Shown in pieces: positions 9,391 through 17,097 of a DNA stretch of 64,000 nucleotides. Source of the stretch: Marinobacter szutsaonensis (GTDB lineage: Bacteria > Pseudomonadota > Gammaproteobacteria > Pseudomonadales > Oleiphilaceae). The stretch's first letter is position 1. Every line of letters begins with the position of its first letter. The position numbers were made by a program, and so were the translations under genes. Under the pieces are notes generated by a model. The model was not told the origin of the DNA, ran no database searches, and saw nothing but the letters and a program-made list of their open reading frames with translations. The DNA lies in NCBI RefSeq assembly GCF_039523335.1, contig NZ_BAAAFC010000002.1, forward strand, positions 1-64,000. The letters run 5' to 3'.

Positions 9391-9424
9391 TTCCAGCGGG
9401 CTCTTTGGGCCCGCTGGATTTTTG
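9391..9424 (+). terminator. Rho-independent terminator after petC
   Basis: The stem CCAGCGGGC/GCCCGCTGG (9393-9417) with a short loop is followed by ATTTTT. A perfect TATAAT lies just upstream at 9372-9377, so any transcript from there would meet this hairpin first (see findings). Confidence 0.8.
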
Positions 9425-9470
9425 CGTTTCTTCAGGGTTATTTCGGTTTGTTTACTCGTGAGGTAGTTCT

Positions 9471-10100
9471 ATGGGCGTTGTGACCAAGCGGTCATCAATG
9501 ACGTTTTTCTCTGATCCGGCCAGTCATTACAGTCACCGGGTGCGTATTGTCCTGGCAGAGAAGGGTGTTACCGTTGATATAGTGGATGTGGACCCGGACA
9601 ATCCGCCGGCGGAACTGGCCGACCTGAATCCGTACAACGCCCTGCCGACGCTGGTGGATCGGGATCTGGTGCTCTACGAGCCCAACATCATGATGGAGTA
9701 CCTGGACGAGCGCTTCCCGCACCCGCCTTTACTGCCGGTCTATCCGGTGGCGCGGGCCAATAGTCGTCTGATGATCCATCGGATCCAGAAAGACTGGTGT
9801 GGCCTGGTGGACCAGATCCTGGCCCAGCCCAATGCCAAGGCGTCCGAGGTCGCCCGTAAGGAACTGCGTGAGAGCTTGCTGGCTACGGCACCGCTTTTCG
9901 GCGAGATGCCGTTCTTCCTCTCCGAGGAGTTCACCATCGTCGATTGCTGTATTGCTCCGATTCTCTGGCGTCTGCCGGCGCTGGGTATCGAGCTGAATGA
10001 GAAGCAGGCGAAACCGATCCAGAAATACATGGACAGCATCTTCGCCCGTGAAGGCTTCAAGGCAAGCCTGTCTGATCTGGAAGAAGATATTCGCAGCTGA
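9471..10100 (+). CDS. sspA: stringent starvation protein A
   Basis: 209-aa RNA polymerase-associated protein with a glutathione S-transferase fold. The N-terminal thioredoxin-like domain includes [20 protein letters not shown] and [20 protein letters not shown], nearly the E. coli sequence. The C-terminal helical domain includes [14 protein letters not shown]. SspA binds sigma-70 RNAP and affects acid/stationary-phase genes. sspB follows after 37 bases. The petABC-sspAB order is conserved in related gammaproteobacteria. Confidence 0.95.
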   Translation: MGVVTKRSSMTFFSDPASHYSHRVRIVLAEKGVTVDIVDVDPDNPPAELADLNPYNALPTLVDRDLVLYEPNIMMEYLDERFPHPPLLPVYPVARANSRLMIHRIQKDWCGLVDQILAQPNAKASEVARKELRESLLATAPLFGEMPFFLSEEFTIVDCCIAPILWRLPALGIELNEKQAKPIQKYMDSIFAREGFKASLSDLEEDIRS

Positions 10101-10137
10101 TTTTCGGCAAACCCGGTTAACGGGGCAGGAGTAGGTA

Positions 10138-10572
10138 GTGCCTGACAACAAGATCGCCATGACATCCAGTCGGCCGTACCTGGTGCGGGCCTTTAACGAA
10201 TGGATTCTGGATAATGACTGTACGCCCTATATTGTCGTGGACGCGGGCGTTCAGGGAGTCCAGGTACCGACGGAGCACGTGGCCAATGGCCAGATTGTGC
10301 TGAACATCAGTCCCGGAGCAGTTCGCGGCCTGGTTATCGGTAATGGTGCACTGGAGTTCAGTGCCCGCTTCGGCGGTGTTCCCATGCAGGTATTTATTCC
10401 GCTTCAGGCAGTGATGGCTATCTATGCCAAGGAAAATGGCGAGGGTATGGTGTTCGGTAGTGAGCCGGGCACCCCGGATCCGGACGGCCCCGGTGACAAG
10501 GATGACGGGCGTTCACATGGCGGCCCGGACGATCGTCCTTCGGGCAGGCCGACCCTGAAAGTGGTGAAGTAA
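10138..10572 (+). CDS. sspB: ClpXP protease specificity-enhancing factor
   Basis: Adaptor that delivers ssrA-tagged peptides to ClpXP. 144 aa. The folded domain has RPYLVRAFNEWILDND, VPTEHVANGQIVLNISPGA and ARFGGVPMQVFIPLQAVMA. An acidic, Gly/Asp-rich disordered linker follows, ending in the ClpX-binding tail RPTLKVVK, as in E. coli (RPALRVVK). The start is a GTG with AGGAG upstream; an ATG at 10159 would also keep the domain. Confidence 0.95.
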   Translation: MPDNKIAMTSSRPYLVRAFNEWILDNDCTPYIVVDAGVQGVQVPTEHVANGQIVLNISPGAVRGLVIGNGALEFSARFGGVPMQVFIPLQAVMAIYAKENGEGMVFGSEPGTPDPDGPGDKDDGRSHGGPDDRPSGRPTLKVVK

Positions 10573-10594
10573 AACCACTCTTCCGCTCTATCCG

Positions 10595-10620
10595 AAAAGC
10601 CAGCGCAAGCTGGCTTTTTT
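10595..10620. terminator. bidirectional terminator between sspB and diaA
   Basis: AAAAGCCAGC-GCAA-GCTGGCTTTTTT is flanked by A and T runs, so it can serve both sspB (plus) and the convergent diaA-like gene (minus), whose stop codon falls inside the T-run. Confidence 0.85.
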
Positions 10621-11209
10621 ATCCTCCGAACAGCTTGGCGTCCACCAGACGGCATAGCGTGTTGATTATCATCAGTAGTAGTGGCGTTGCGTCCGCCGGA
10701 TCGAGATTGTTCAGGGCGATCTCGTGGTCTTCCGGGTGAAGCAGGGACGTGATGTCGGATTTTTCCCGCGCACTGAGCACTACTACCTGCATTTCCCGGT
10801 CGTGGGCAGCCTGTATCGCCTGGATCAGGTTAGCCTTATGGCCGTCATCCACCACCACAAACAGAAGGTCACCGGGTTTACCGATGGCGCGCACCTGTCG
10901 TGAAAAGGTGTCATTGAAGCGATTGTCCCGGCAAATGGCAGAGTAGGTGGTCGCATCCGCTCCCAGGTTGATCGCGGGCAATGCCGGCCGGTCCTGTTCC
11001 AGGCGGTTCAGCAGGGCGGTGCAGAAATACTGGGCCAGGATATTGGCATTGCCGTTGGCGCAGGTAATCAATTTGCCATCTTGCAGGAGGGTGCTGACAA
11101 ACGCGTCAGCAGCCGGCTCGATCTGGGGTGCCACCGTGGTTGCCGCCTGGGCCGTATGCTCCATGTGCGTGGCGAACCACTGGCTGATTTGCTGTTCAGT
11201 TGTGTCCAT
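10619..11209 (-). CDS. diaA: SIS-domain protein, DiaA-like (DnaA initiator-associating)
   Basis: 196 aa, the same length as E. coli DiaA, with matching blocks: GKLITCANGNANILAQYF, NRLEQDRPALPAI, RQVRAIGKPGDLLFVV, and a tail ending LVDAKLF. The fold is a phosphosugar isomerase (SIS/GmhA-like) domain. The loop that binds sugar phosphate in true isomerases (usually STSGNS) reads VDDGHKAN, so catalysis is doubtful and a DnaA-binding role is more likely. Relatives are often annotated as phosphoheptose isomerase. It is downstream of yraN and lppC, as in E. coli. Confidence 0.82.
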   Translation of the reverse strand: MDTTEQQISQWFATHMEHTAQAATTVAPQIEPAADAFVSTLLQDGKLITCANGNANILAQYFCTALLNRLEQDRPALPAINLGADATTYSAICRDNRFNDTFSRQVRAIGKPGDLLFVVVDDGHKANLIQAIQAAHDREMQVVVLSAREKSDITSLLHPEDHEIALNNLDPADATPLLLMIINTLCRLVDAKLFGG

Positions 11210-11217
11210 TGTGCTTC

Positions 11218-11583
11218 TTACTCTGCCTGGATGGCGTTCCTGATCCATTGTACCCGGTATTTGCTGGTGGTCCCCGGCACAATGCCGATTACATCAATCC
11301 TGCTGCAGGCGTTCCATAGGCTGTGTCGGTGCAGATAGAAGGAAACCGCCCTGAGCAGCTTTCGCTGTTTGCCGTAGGTAATGGAGCCGGCCGGATCGGT
11401 CAGGCTGCCTTCGCCGCGGAAGCGGACTTCAAAGAACACCAGGGTGTCACCGTCCCGGCCGATCAGGTCGATTTCTCCGCCGCGGTTGTAGACATTCCTC
11501 TCGATAATGGTGACGCCCCGACTTTGAAGATACCGTGCAGCGACACCTTCGTAGTGGTTGCCCAATTCTCGTTTGCCATCCAT
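11218..11583 (-). CDS. yraN: YraN family (UPF0102) nuclease-fold protein
   Basis: 121 aa of unknown cellular role. It starts GNHYEGVAARYLQSRGVTII, then has GGEIDLIGRDGDTLVFFEVR, the Holliday-resolvase-like/restriction-endonuclease core with Glu, Asp and the E-x-R motif, and a C-terminal FSFYLH-type segment. It lies between lppC (21-base gap upstream) and diaA, the same order as in E. coli yraM-yraN-diaA. Confidence 0.92.
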   Translation of the reverse strand: MDGKRELGNHYEGVAARYLQSRGVTIIERNVYNRGGEIDLIGRDGDTLVFFEVRFRGEGSLTDPAGSITYGKQRKLLRAVSFYLHRHSLWNACSRIDVIGIVPGTTSKYRVQWIRNAIQAE

Positions 11584-11603
11584 GGCGAAGGTCTTCCCCT
11601 GGT

Positions 11604-13493
11604 TCAGATTGTCCCGGGTTGACGTGCGTCCTCGCCGTCAGAGTTGCGGGTCGGTGCCTGTTCATTTTCCGAAGAAGGCTGCAGCTCAGGCAGAAGTTCT
11701 GGTGCACCGTTGCTGAACTGGGCCCAGAGCTGGCTTCGGTGAATACTGCCCTGGCGGGTCATGGTCAGGACACCGGTCTGGCCGTCAATTGAGGCGGAAT
11801 CGAGCTGGCGCAGCAGGGGCAGGCGTTTGCTCAGCTGCCAGGCGTCCGCGCCCATGGCAAACAGCCGGCCAAGCTGGCCCTGAGTGCCCTTCAGGTGTTC
11901 ACGGGCCTGGTCCCGGAGCTCGTTATTCTCACCAAGTATCCAGGGGATGTCGGTGAAAATAACATCATTCAGGTCGCGATCCCGGGAGGGATTCGGGGTG
12001 CCGCCATATACAATCGAAGGCGAGTACACCGGCAGGTCGCCGCCGAAGTAGAAGGCGAACAGCGGCTTGAACTGGCGGGCGATGGTGGGCTCGGCCACCA
12101 TCACGATGGCATCCGCATCCTGGCGCCGGCGTGCTTCGAATTCCACGTCGATGCCGATAGTGCGCTCAACCTGAATAGCCCGGTTGCGGGAAACCGTGAT
12201 GCCAAGCAGGTCCGCCGTTACCGTACGCAGGTTGTCCTCCGGGAAAAACCGCTCGATATCGAGTGCGATGCCGTTACGCGCCTGGAGCCGGTTCAGCAAT
12301 GCGCGTTCCACCCGGTCGCCCCACTCGCCCTGTGGTATCAGGACCAGGACGTGATCAAGATCCTCATCGACCAGGCGATCGGCAATCTGCCGGGCCTCAT
12401 CCTCGGCGGAGAGGCCATACTGGTAGAGGCCGTCCGGTGGAGTGGAGCCCTCGGGGAGGTAGTTCAGACCCAGCGCCGGAACCGGCAGCGTGTTCATGGC
12501 GGCCAGCTGTGCCAGCGCTTCTTTCTCGAGGGGGCCAACGATCAGGTCAAAGTTGCTGGACGAAAGCTCATTGTACAGGTCGGTGAAGTCCTCACCGGCA
12601 GTATTGATGACGCGAATATCGGTCTTGCTGCGGTCTGCGGACTCGTCCAGGTAGTAGGCGGAGAGGAAGCCGTCCCGGATGGCCTTGCCGGCGCTGGCAA
12701 AGGGTCCTTCCAGCGGCAGAGCCAGGGCAATCTTCTCCGGCCGGCTGGTCGCCAGCGTGGCAATCAGCTGTAGCTCCGATGGCGGAACCTGGGCCGCAGG
12801 GTGTCCTGGCCAGTTGTTCTGCCAGCGACGAACGACGCGGCCTTGCTCATCCAGGCTGATGCCAGGCTCCCGGACCAGGGCGGCGAGTTCCAGCCAGCCC
12901 TGGTGCTCGTAACCAATTGCTTTTGCGCTGGCATCGGCCAGTTCCTGCTCTGACAAGGTCTGGAGCAGTTGCCAGATTCGATCGTGCAGCTGTTGTACGT
13001 CCGACTCGGGGTCGGTCTGCGCCAGCAGCATCAGTGTCATTGCTGCGCCCACGCGGTCACCGGTAAGTTCGTAGGTCCGGGCCTGAAGGTCTGCCGCGCG
13101 GGCCATCTGATCCGGGGCGTACTCAATGAATGCGTCCGGAGTGAGTCCTGCGGTGATGGAGCCTGCCCAGTCGCTGTCTTGGAGGGCTGTGGCGCTGGTC
13201 ATTGCCAGCAGGCGCTTCTCGCCTTCCAGCCCCGGTGCCATCTGGTCCAGTTGGTTGCTTTCCAGTATGGTGCGTGCGTCTTCATGGTTGCCCTCACTCT
13301 GGAAGCGACTGGCAATCCTCAGCAGGTACTGCTGCGCCGTTGTCCGGTTATCTTCGCCGGCGGCAAGCTCGAGGGCTTCGTTGGGGGTTTGGGCAACGTG
13401 GGAGTCCAGGTTGACGCTGGCGCACCCGGACAACAGCAGGAACGCCGCCAGAAAACTGGCCAGAACAGACTGATTGATAGACTTCTTGATCAT
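11604..13493 (-). CDS. lppC: penicillin-binding protein activator LpoA/LppC family lipoprotein
   Basis: 629-aa outer-membrane lipoprotein with lipobox LLSGC (Cys24). The N-terminal part (to about residue 250) is helical and TPR-like. The C-terminal part has a periplasmic-binding-protein fold, with KIALALPLEGPFASAGKAIRDGF, IVGPLEKEALAQL, LALIPQGEWGDR-type and AIVMVAEPTIARQFKP segments. In E. coli LpoA activates the synthase PBP1a from the outer membrane. It is divergent from rsmI, with yraN and diaA downstream. Length is close to E. coli LpoA (678). Confidence 0.9.
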   Translation of the reverse strand: MIKKSINQSVLASFLAAFLLLSGCASVNLDSHVAQTPNEALELAAGEDNRTTAQQYLLRIASRFQSEGNHEDARTILESNQLDQMAPGLEGEKRLLAMTSATALQDSDWAGSITAGLTPDAFIEYAPDQMARAADLQARTYELTGDRVGAAMTLMLLAQTDPESDVQQLHDRIWQLLQTLSEQELADASAKAIGYEHQGWLELAALVREPGISLDEQGRVVRRWQNNWPGHPAAQVPPSELQLIATLATSRPEKIALALPLEGPFASAGKAIRDGFLSAYYLDESADRSKTDIRVINTAGEDFTDLYNELSSSNFDLIVGPLEKEALAQLAAMNTLPVPALGLNYLPEGSTPPDGLYQYGLSAEDEARQIADRLVDEDLDHVLVLIPQGEWGDRVERALLNRLQARNGIALDIERFFPEDNLRTVTADLLGITVSRNRAIQVERTIGIDVEFEARRRQDADAIVMVAEPTIARQFKPLFAFYFGGDLPVYSPSIVYGGTPNPSRDRDLNDVIFTDIPWILGENNELRDQAREHLKGTQGQLGRLFAMGADAWQLSKRLPLLRQLDSASIDGQTGVLTMTRQGSIHRSQLWAQFSNGAPELLPELQPSSENEQAPTRNSDGEDARQPGTI

Positions 13494-13638
13494 GACAAGC
13501 TTGACTCACTCCGGATGATTGGGCTTGAGACGCCGCATTAACGGTGGCAAGTTTAACAGCTCCGGGGGCAATTCACATGACCACGGTGTCATGGTCCGAC
13601 TCCAAAACAGGCATGGGGTGCAAAGATTGGCTAGAGAA

Positions 13639-14523
13639 ATGGCAGACGCCATGAAAGAAACAAGGCAAGCAGGTGGCGGGCCGGGCACCCTGTATATTGT
13701 GGCAACGCCCATCGGCAACCTTGGGGATCTTTCGCCGCGGGCAGAGCAGGTGCTGTCATCGGTGGCGATTGTTGCCGCTGAGGATACCCGTCATAGTGGT
13801 CGACTGCTGCAGCACCTGGGCCTTAGCAAGCCTATGATCGCTCTGCACGAGCATAACGAGCGCGAGCGGGTCGATCGGGTCCTTAAGGAGTTGCTGGCGG
13901 GCAAGGACCTGGCGTTGATCTCCGATGCCGGCACGCCGCTGATCTCCGATCCGGGATATGTGGTGGTCCGCGAGGCGAGGGCTGCGGGAATCCGGGTGAG
14001 TCCGATCCCCGGTCCCTGCGCTCTCGTGACTGCGCTGAGCGCCGCCGGCCTCCCCACTGACCGTTTCCTGTTTGCCGGTTTCCTGCCGGCAAAACGCACC
14101 GGCAGAAAGTCGGCGCTGGAAGCCCTGAAGCGCGAGCCGGCGACGCTGGTGTTTTACGAGTCACCCCACCGGATATTGGACACCCTGGCCGATCTCGTCT
14201 CCGTGCTGGATGGCGAACGCGAGTTGGTGCTGGGGCGTGAGCTGACCAAAACCTTCGAGACTTTCTACAGTGGTTCCGCGGAGGATGTGCTGGCAGAGCT
14301 GCAGGCGGACCCCCATGGCAGCAAGGGAGAATTCGTGGTGGTTGTGCGTGGCGCCGAGGCATCGGGCCGGGCTGAAGCGGAGTCCGGACTGGATGTGGAC
14401 AAGCTCCTTGGATTGCTTCTGGCCGAGCTGCCGGTAAAGAAAGTGGCAAAGATCGTTGCCGAGCTGACCGGCGGTTCCAAGAACGAGTTGTATCAGCGGG
14501 CTCTGGAGCTCAAGGACCGCTGA
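13639..14523 (+). CDS. rsmI: 16S rRNA (cytidine(1402)-2'-O)-methyltransferase
   Basis: Tetrapyrrole-methylase-fold enzyme that 2'-O-methylates C1402 of 16S rRNA. Motifs: GTLYIVATPIGNLGDLSPRA, AAEDTRHSGRLLQHLG, LHEHNERERVDRVL, LISDAGTPLISDPGY, PIPGPCALVTALSAAGLP and YESPHRILDTL. With the ATG at 13639 it is 294 aa (E. coli 286). The frame is open back to 13519, but the extra residues are not family-like and would overlap the divergent promoter region. ATG 13651 is an alternative start. Confidence 0.95.
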   Translation: MADAMKETRQAGGGPGTLYIVATPIGNLGDLSPRAEQVLSSVAIVAAEDTRHSGRLLQHLGLSKPMIALHEHNERERVDRVLKELLAGKDLALISDAGTPLISDPGYVVVREARAAGIRVSPIPGPCALVTALSAAGLPTDRFLFAGFLPAKRTGRKSALEALKREPATLVFYESPHRILDTLADLVSVLDGERELVLGRELTKTFETFYSGSAEDVLAELQADPHGSKGEFVVVVRGAEASGRAEAESGLDVDKLLGLLLAELPVKKVAKIVAELTGGSKNELYQRALELKDR

Positions 14524-14542
14524 CCGACCGGGCAGGTTTTTC

Positions 14543-14571
14543 TTGCATGCCCGGAACGGGCAGAGTATTGT
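14543..14571 (+). promoter_or_regulatory. sigma-70 promoter of rnpB
   Basis: TTGCAT (14543-14548), a 17-base spacer and TATTGT (14566-14571). The predicted start at about 14578 coincides with the first base of the RNase P RNA P1 helix. Confidence 0.75.
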
Positions 14572-14577
14572 CACGCC

Positions 14578-14930
14578 CGAGCTCGCCAGACAGTCGCCGC
14601 CGGTCCGCCGGGGGAGGAAAGTCCGGGCTCCGCAGGGCAAGGTGCCAGGTAACGCCTGGGCGGCGTGAGCCGACGGAAAGTGCAACAGAAAGTATACCGC
14701 CTAAGCGCCTCAGGGCGCCGGTAAGGGTGAAATGGTGCGGTAAGAGCGCACCGCGTGGCTGGCAACAGTCCACGGCGATGGTAAACCCCACCTGGAGCAA
14801 GACCAAATAGGAATCCGATGGCGTGGCCCGCGCTGGATTCGGGTAGGTTGCTTGAGGCCTGTGGTGACGCAGGCCCTAGATGAATGACTGTCCAAGACAG
14901 AACCCGGCTTATCGGCGAGCTCGCCTTTCC
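14578..14930 (+). ncRNA. rnpB: RNase P RNA component (type A)
   Basis: Catalytic RNA of RNase P, ~350 bases. P1 is CGAGCTCGCC (14578-14587) pairing with GGCGAGCTCG (14914-14923). Conserved blocks in order: CCAGACAGTCGCC, GGAGGAAAGTCCGGGCTCC, ACAGAAAGTATACCGCC, GTAAGGGTGAAATGGTGCGG with TAAGAGCGCACCG, and near the end ACAGAACCCGGCTTATCG. No protein gene lies here; the reading frames across it are fortuitous. Placement between rsmI and mraZ is common in gammaproteobacteria. Confidence 0.97.
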
Positions 14931-15129
14931 CTTCTGTGAAGTGTGCAATTCTCAAACCTGATTCTTTATAGCCAAAAAATCTTAAACCTAACTTGCCATC
15001 TTCAAAACTATTTGCAGGTGTTTGATTTCCTTTTGTTTCTTTTCCGTAATCTCTCCCTCAGAACAAATCCTCGCCCGTAACCTCTTGTCATAAAAGGAAC
15101 TTTTGCGAGACCGACGCCATTTGCGGCGC

Positions 15130-15158
15130 TTGCATTGTGTAATGCGTGTTCCTATAGT
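15130..15158 (+). promoter_or_regulatory. promoter of the division and cell-wall cluster (Pmra)
   Basis: TTGCAT (15130-15135), a 17-base spacer and TATAGT (15153-15158); predicted start ~15165. It drives mraZ and probably much of the downstream dcw cluster. The ~200 bases between rnpB and this promoter are AT-rich, and I see nothing else in them. Confidence 0.7.
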
Positions 15159-15166
15159 GTGCAGAA

Positions 15167-15201
15167 GTGGGAAAAAGTGGTTTCTAGTGGTTTTTTGTGG
15201 T
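15167..15201 (+). promoter_or_regulatory. MraZ-binding box, four direct repeats
   Basis: Four GTGG(G/T) units begin at 15167, 15177, 15187 and 15197, exactly ten bases apart and separated by A/T-rich five-base spacers. This is the published form of the MraZ operator (GTGG[A/T]G-like repeats with 10-bp period). It sits at the predicted start site of Pmra, fitting autorepression by MraZ. Confidence 0.85.
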
Positions 15202-15225
15202 TTTCAGCTACCCGAGACGGTGTGA

Positions 15226-15678
15226 ATGAGCAATTTTCTGGGCAGTCATGCCATCAACATGGATGCGAAGGGTCGCCTGGCGATCCCCGCCAAGGTCCGC
15301 GAGGAGCTCTCGCAGATCTGTGGTGGCCGCATCGTGCTGACGGCCAATGCCGACGAAGAGCGCTGTCTTCTGGTGTATCCGGAGCCCGAGTGGGAGGTCC
15401 TGCGCCCCAAGATTGAAGCCCTGCCCAACATGAACAAGGCCGCCAGGCGGCTGCAGCGCCTGTTACTCGGTAATGCTGCACCCATGGAGCTGGACTCTGC
15501 GGGTCGTATCCTGATTCCGCCCACACTTCGAAGCTACGCCCATCTGGAGAAGAAGCTCATGCTGATCGGTCAGGGCAAAAAGCTGGAGCTCTGGAGCGAG
15601 GAGCGCTGGTTCGCCTGGCTGGACGAGTCTTCAGGCGATGAGGACATGCCGCCGGAAATGGAGGCGCTTTCCCTATGA
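15226..15678 (+). CDS. mraZ: transcriptional regulator MraZ
   Basis: 150 aa with two AbrB-like repeats: N-terminal [17 protein letters not shown] and the second, [17 protein letters not shown]. It forms a ring that binds the repeats just upstream and represses the dcw cluster. The C-terminus has [15 protein letters not shown]. It overlaps rsmH by four bases. Confidence 0.97.
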   Translation: MSNFLGSHAINMDAKGRLAIPAKVREELSQICGGRIVLTANADEERCLLVYPEPEWEVLRPKIEALPNMNKAARRLQRLLLGNAAPMELDSAGRILIPPTLRSYAHLEKKLMLIGQGKKLELWSEERWFAWLDESSGDEDMPPEMEALSL

Positions 15679-16658
15679 CTTCCGAACACAACCAGAAGGA
15701 CGGAGCGGACTACGCCCACCGCTCGGTACTTCTGGATTCGGCGGTCGATTACCTGGTTGGCGACCCCGATGGCAGATACGTGGATGGCACTTTCGGTCGT
15801 GGCGGTCACAGCCGGCTCATTCTTGAGCGCCTGGGTCCGAACGGGCACCTCCTCGGTTTCGACAAGGATCCCGAAGCGATCCGGGTTGCCGAGGCTCTGG
15901 CGGCTGAGGATCCCCGCTTCTCCTGGTTCCATGGTTCCTTCGCTGAACTGGCTTTGGCCATGGCTCGCCGTGACTGGGACGAAATTGACGGCCTTTTGCT
16001 GGATCTCGGGGTGTCGTCTCCGCAGCTTGATGACGCGTCTCGGGGCTTCAGCTTCATGCGCGACGGACCACTGGACATGCGCATGAATCCGCACCAGTCA
16101 CCGAGTGCGGCCGAGTGGCTGGCCCGGGCGGAGGAGCAGGAAATTGCAAACGTTATCTGGCGATACGGAGAGGAAAGGTTTTCCCGCCGTATCGCCCGTC
16201 TCGTTGTGGAGCGCCGCCAGGAGGCCCCTATCGAGACCACAAGGCAGTTGGCGGAGCTGGTCAGCGAGGCCGTGCCGAAGAAGGAAAAACACAAGCATCC
16301 GGCGACCCGGACCTTCCAGGCTATCCGCATCTATATCAATCGGGAGCTGGAGGACCTGGAGATCTGTCTGCAGGCCGCCGCGGAGCGCCTGGCGCCCGGT
16401 GGCCGGTTGGTGGTGATCAGTTTCCACTCCCTGGAAGACCGGCTGGTCAAGCGCTTCATGCGGGACCTGGCGCGGGGACCGAAGTTGCCACGAGGCATTC
16501 CGGTTACCGCCGATCAGGAGCAGTCGGCGTTCCGGCTGGTGGGAAAAGCCGCCAAGGCCGGAGCAGAGGAAATCAGTGACAACGTTCGGGCCCGCAGTGC
16601 AGTAATGCGGGTACTTGAGCGAATCGACAGAAGCGACAAAACGCAGGGGAGCGCGTGA
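15675..16658 (+). CDS. rsmH: 16S rRNA (cytosine(1402)-N4)-methyltransferase
   Basis: 327 aa. It methylates N4 of C1402, the same base 2'-O-methylated by RsmI, whose gene lies 1.2 kb upstream. Motifs: [13 protein letters not shown], the SAM loop [36 protein letters not shown]-like [10 protein letters not shown], and [20 protein letters not shown] overlap with mraZ; the stop overlaps the ftsL start region. Confidence 0.97.
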   Translation: MTSEHNQKDGADYAHRSVLLDSAVDYLVGDPDGRYVDGTFGRGGHSRLILERLGPNGHLLGFDKDPEAIRVAEALAAEDPRFSWFHGSFAELALAMARRDWDEIDGLLLDLGVSSPQLDDASRGFSFMRDGPLDMRMNPHQSPSAAEWLARAEEQEIANVIWRYGEERFSRRIARLVVERRQEAPIETTRQLAELVSEAVPKKEKHKHPATRTFQAIRIYINRELEDLEICLQAAAERLAPGGRLVVISFHSLEDRLVKRFMRDLARGPKLPRGIPVTADQEQSAFRLVGKAAKAGAEEISDNVRARSAVMRVLERIDRSDKTQGSA

Positions 16659-17065
16659 TCATGGGCGCGGTAGCCATAGAACAACCGGTCAAGACGGCGA
16701 AACTGAACAGGCAAAGGGTCCGCGATGGTGTTGCCACAGCGGTTCGCATTTCGCAGCAGGTATTCGATGCCACCCGCCAGAAGCGGGTGCTGGTGTCTCT
16801 GGGCCTGATGGCTGTGCTGGTGGCATCGTCCATCGGCGTGGTGGTCAGTGCCCACGAGAACCGGGAGTTGTTCAATACCCTGTCCCAGTTGCAGGCGCAG
16901 CGGGACCAGTACCAGAGGGAGTGGAGTCAGTTGCTGCTCGAGCAGAGTGCTCTCAGCGCCCACGGCCGTGTGGAGGCACTGGCTTCCGAGCGGCTTGGTA
17001 TGGTCGTTCCGGGCCGTGAGGATATTGTCCTGGTACCGCTGATGTCGCCGGCATCGGCCCGGTAA
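16655..17065 (+). CDS. ftsL: cell division protein FtsL
   Basis: Small bitopic divisome protein (about 134-136 aa) that joins FtsB and FtsQ. It has a cytoplasmic N-terminus, one membrane helix ([21 protein letters not shown], about residues 45-65), then a periplasmic coiled coil (residues 68-105) and a conserved end [14 protein letters not shown]. The start is GTG at 16655 or ATG at 16661. Sequence conservation is low in this family; position between rsmH and ftsI supports the call. Confidence 0.93.
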   Translation: MIMGAVAIEQPVKTAKLNRQRVRDGVATAVRISQQVFDATRQKRVLVSLGLMAVLVASSIGVVVSAHENRELFNTLSQLQAQRDQYQREWSQLLLEQSALSAHGRVEALASERLGMVVPGREDIVLVPLMSPASAR

Positions 17066-17097
17066 TCCGATAACAATAACATTCACAAAACGTCAGG

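Noticed and set aside
14510-14955. Several open frames on both strands over rnpB
   Set aside because: The segment has the conserved blocks and P1 pairing of RNase P RNA; the frames are by-products.
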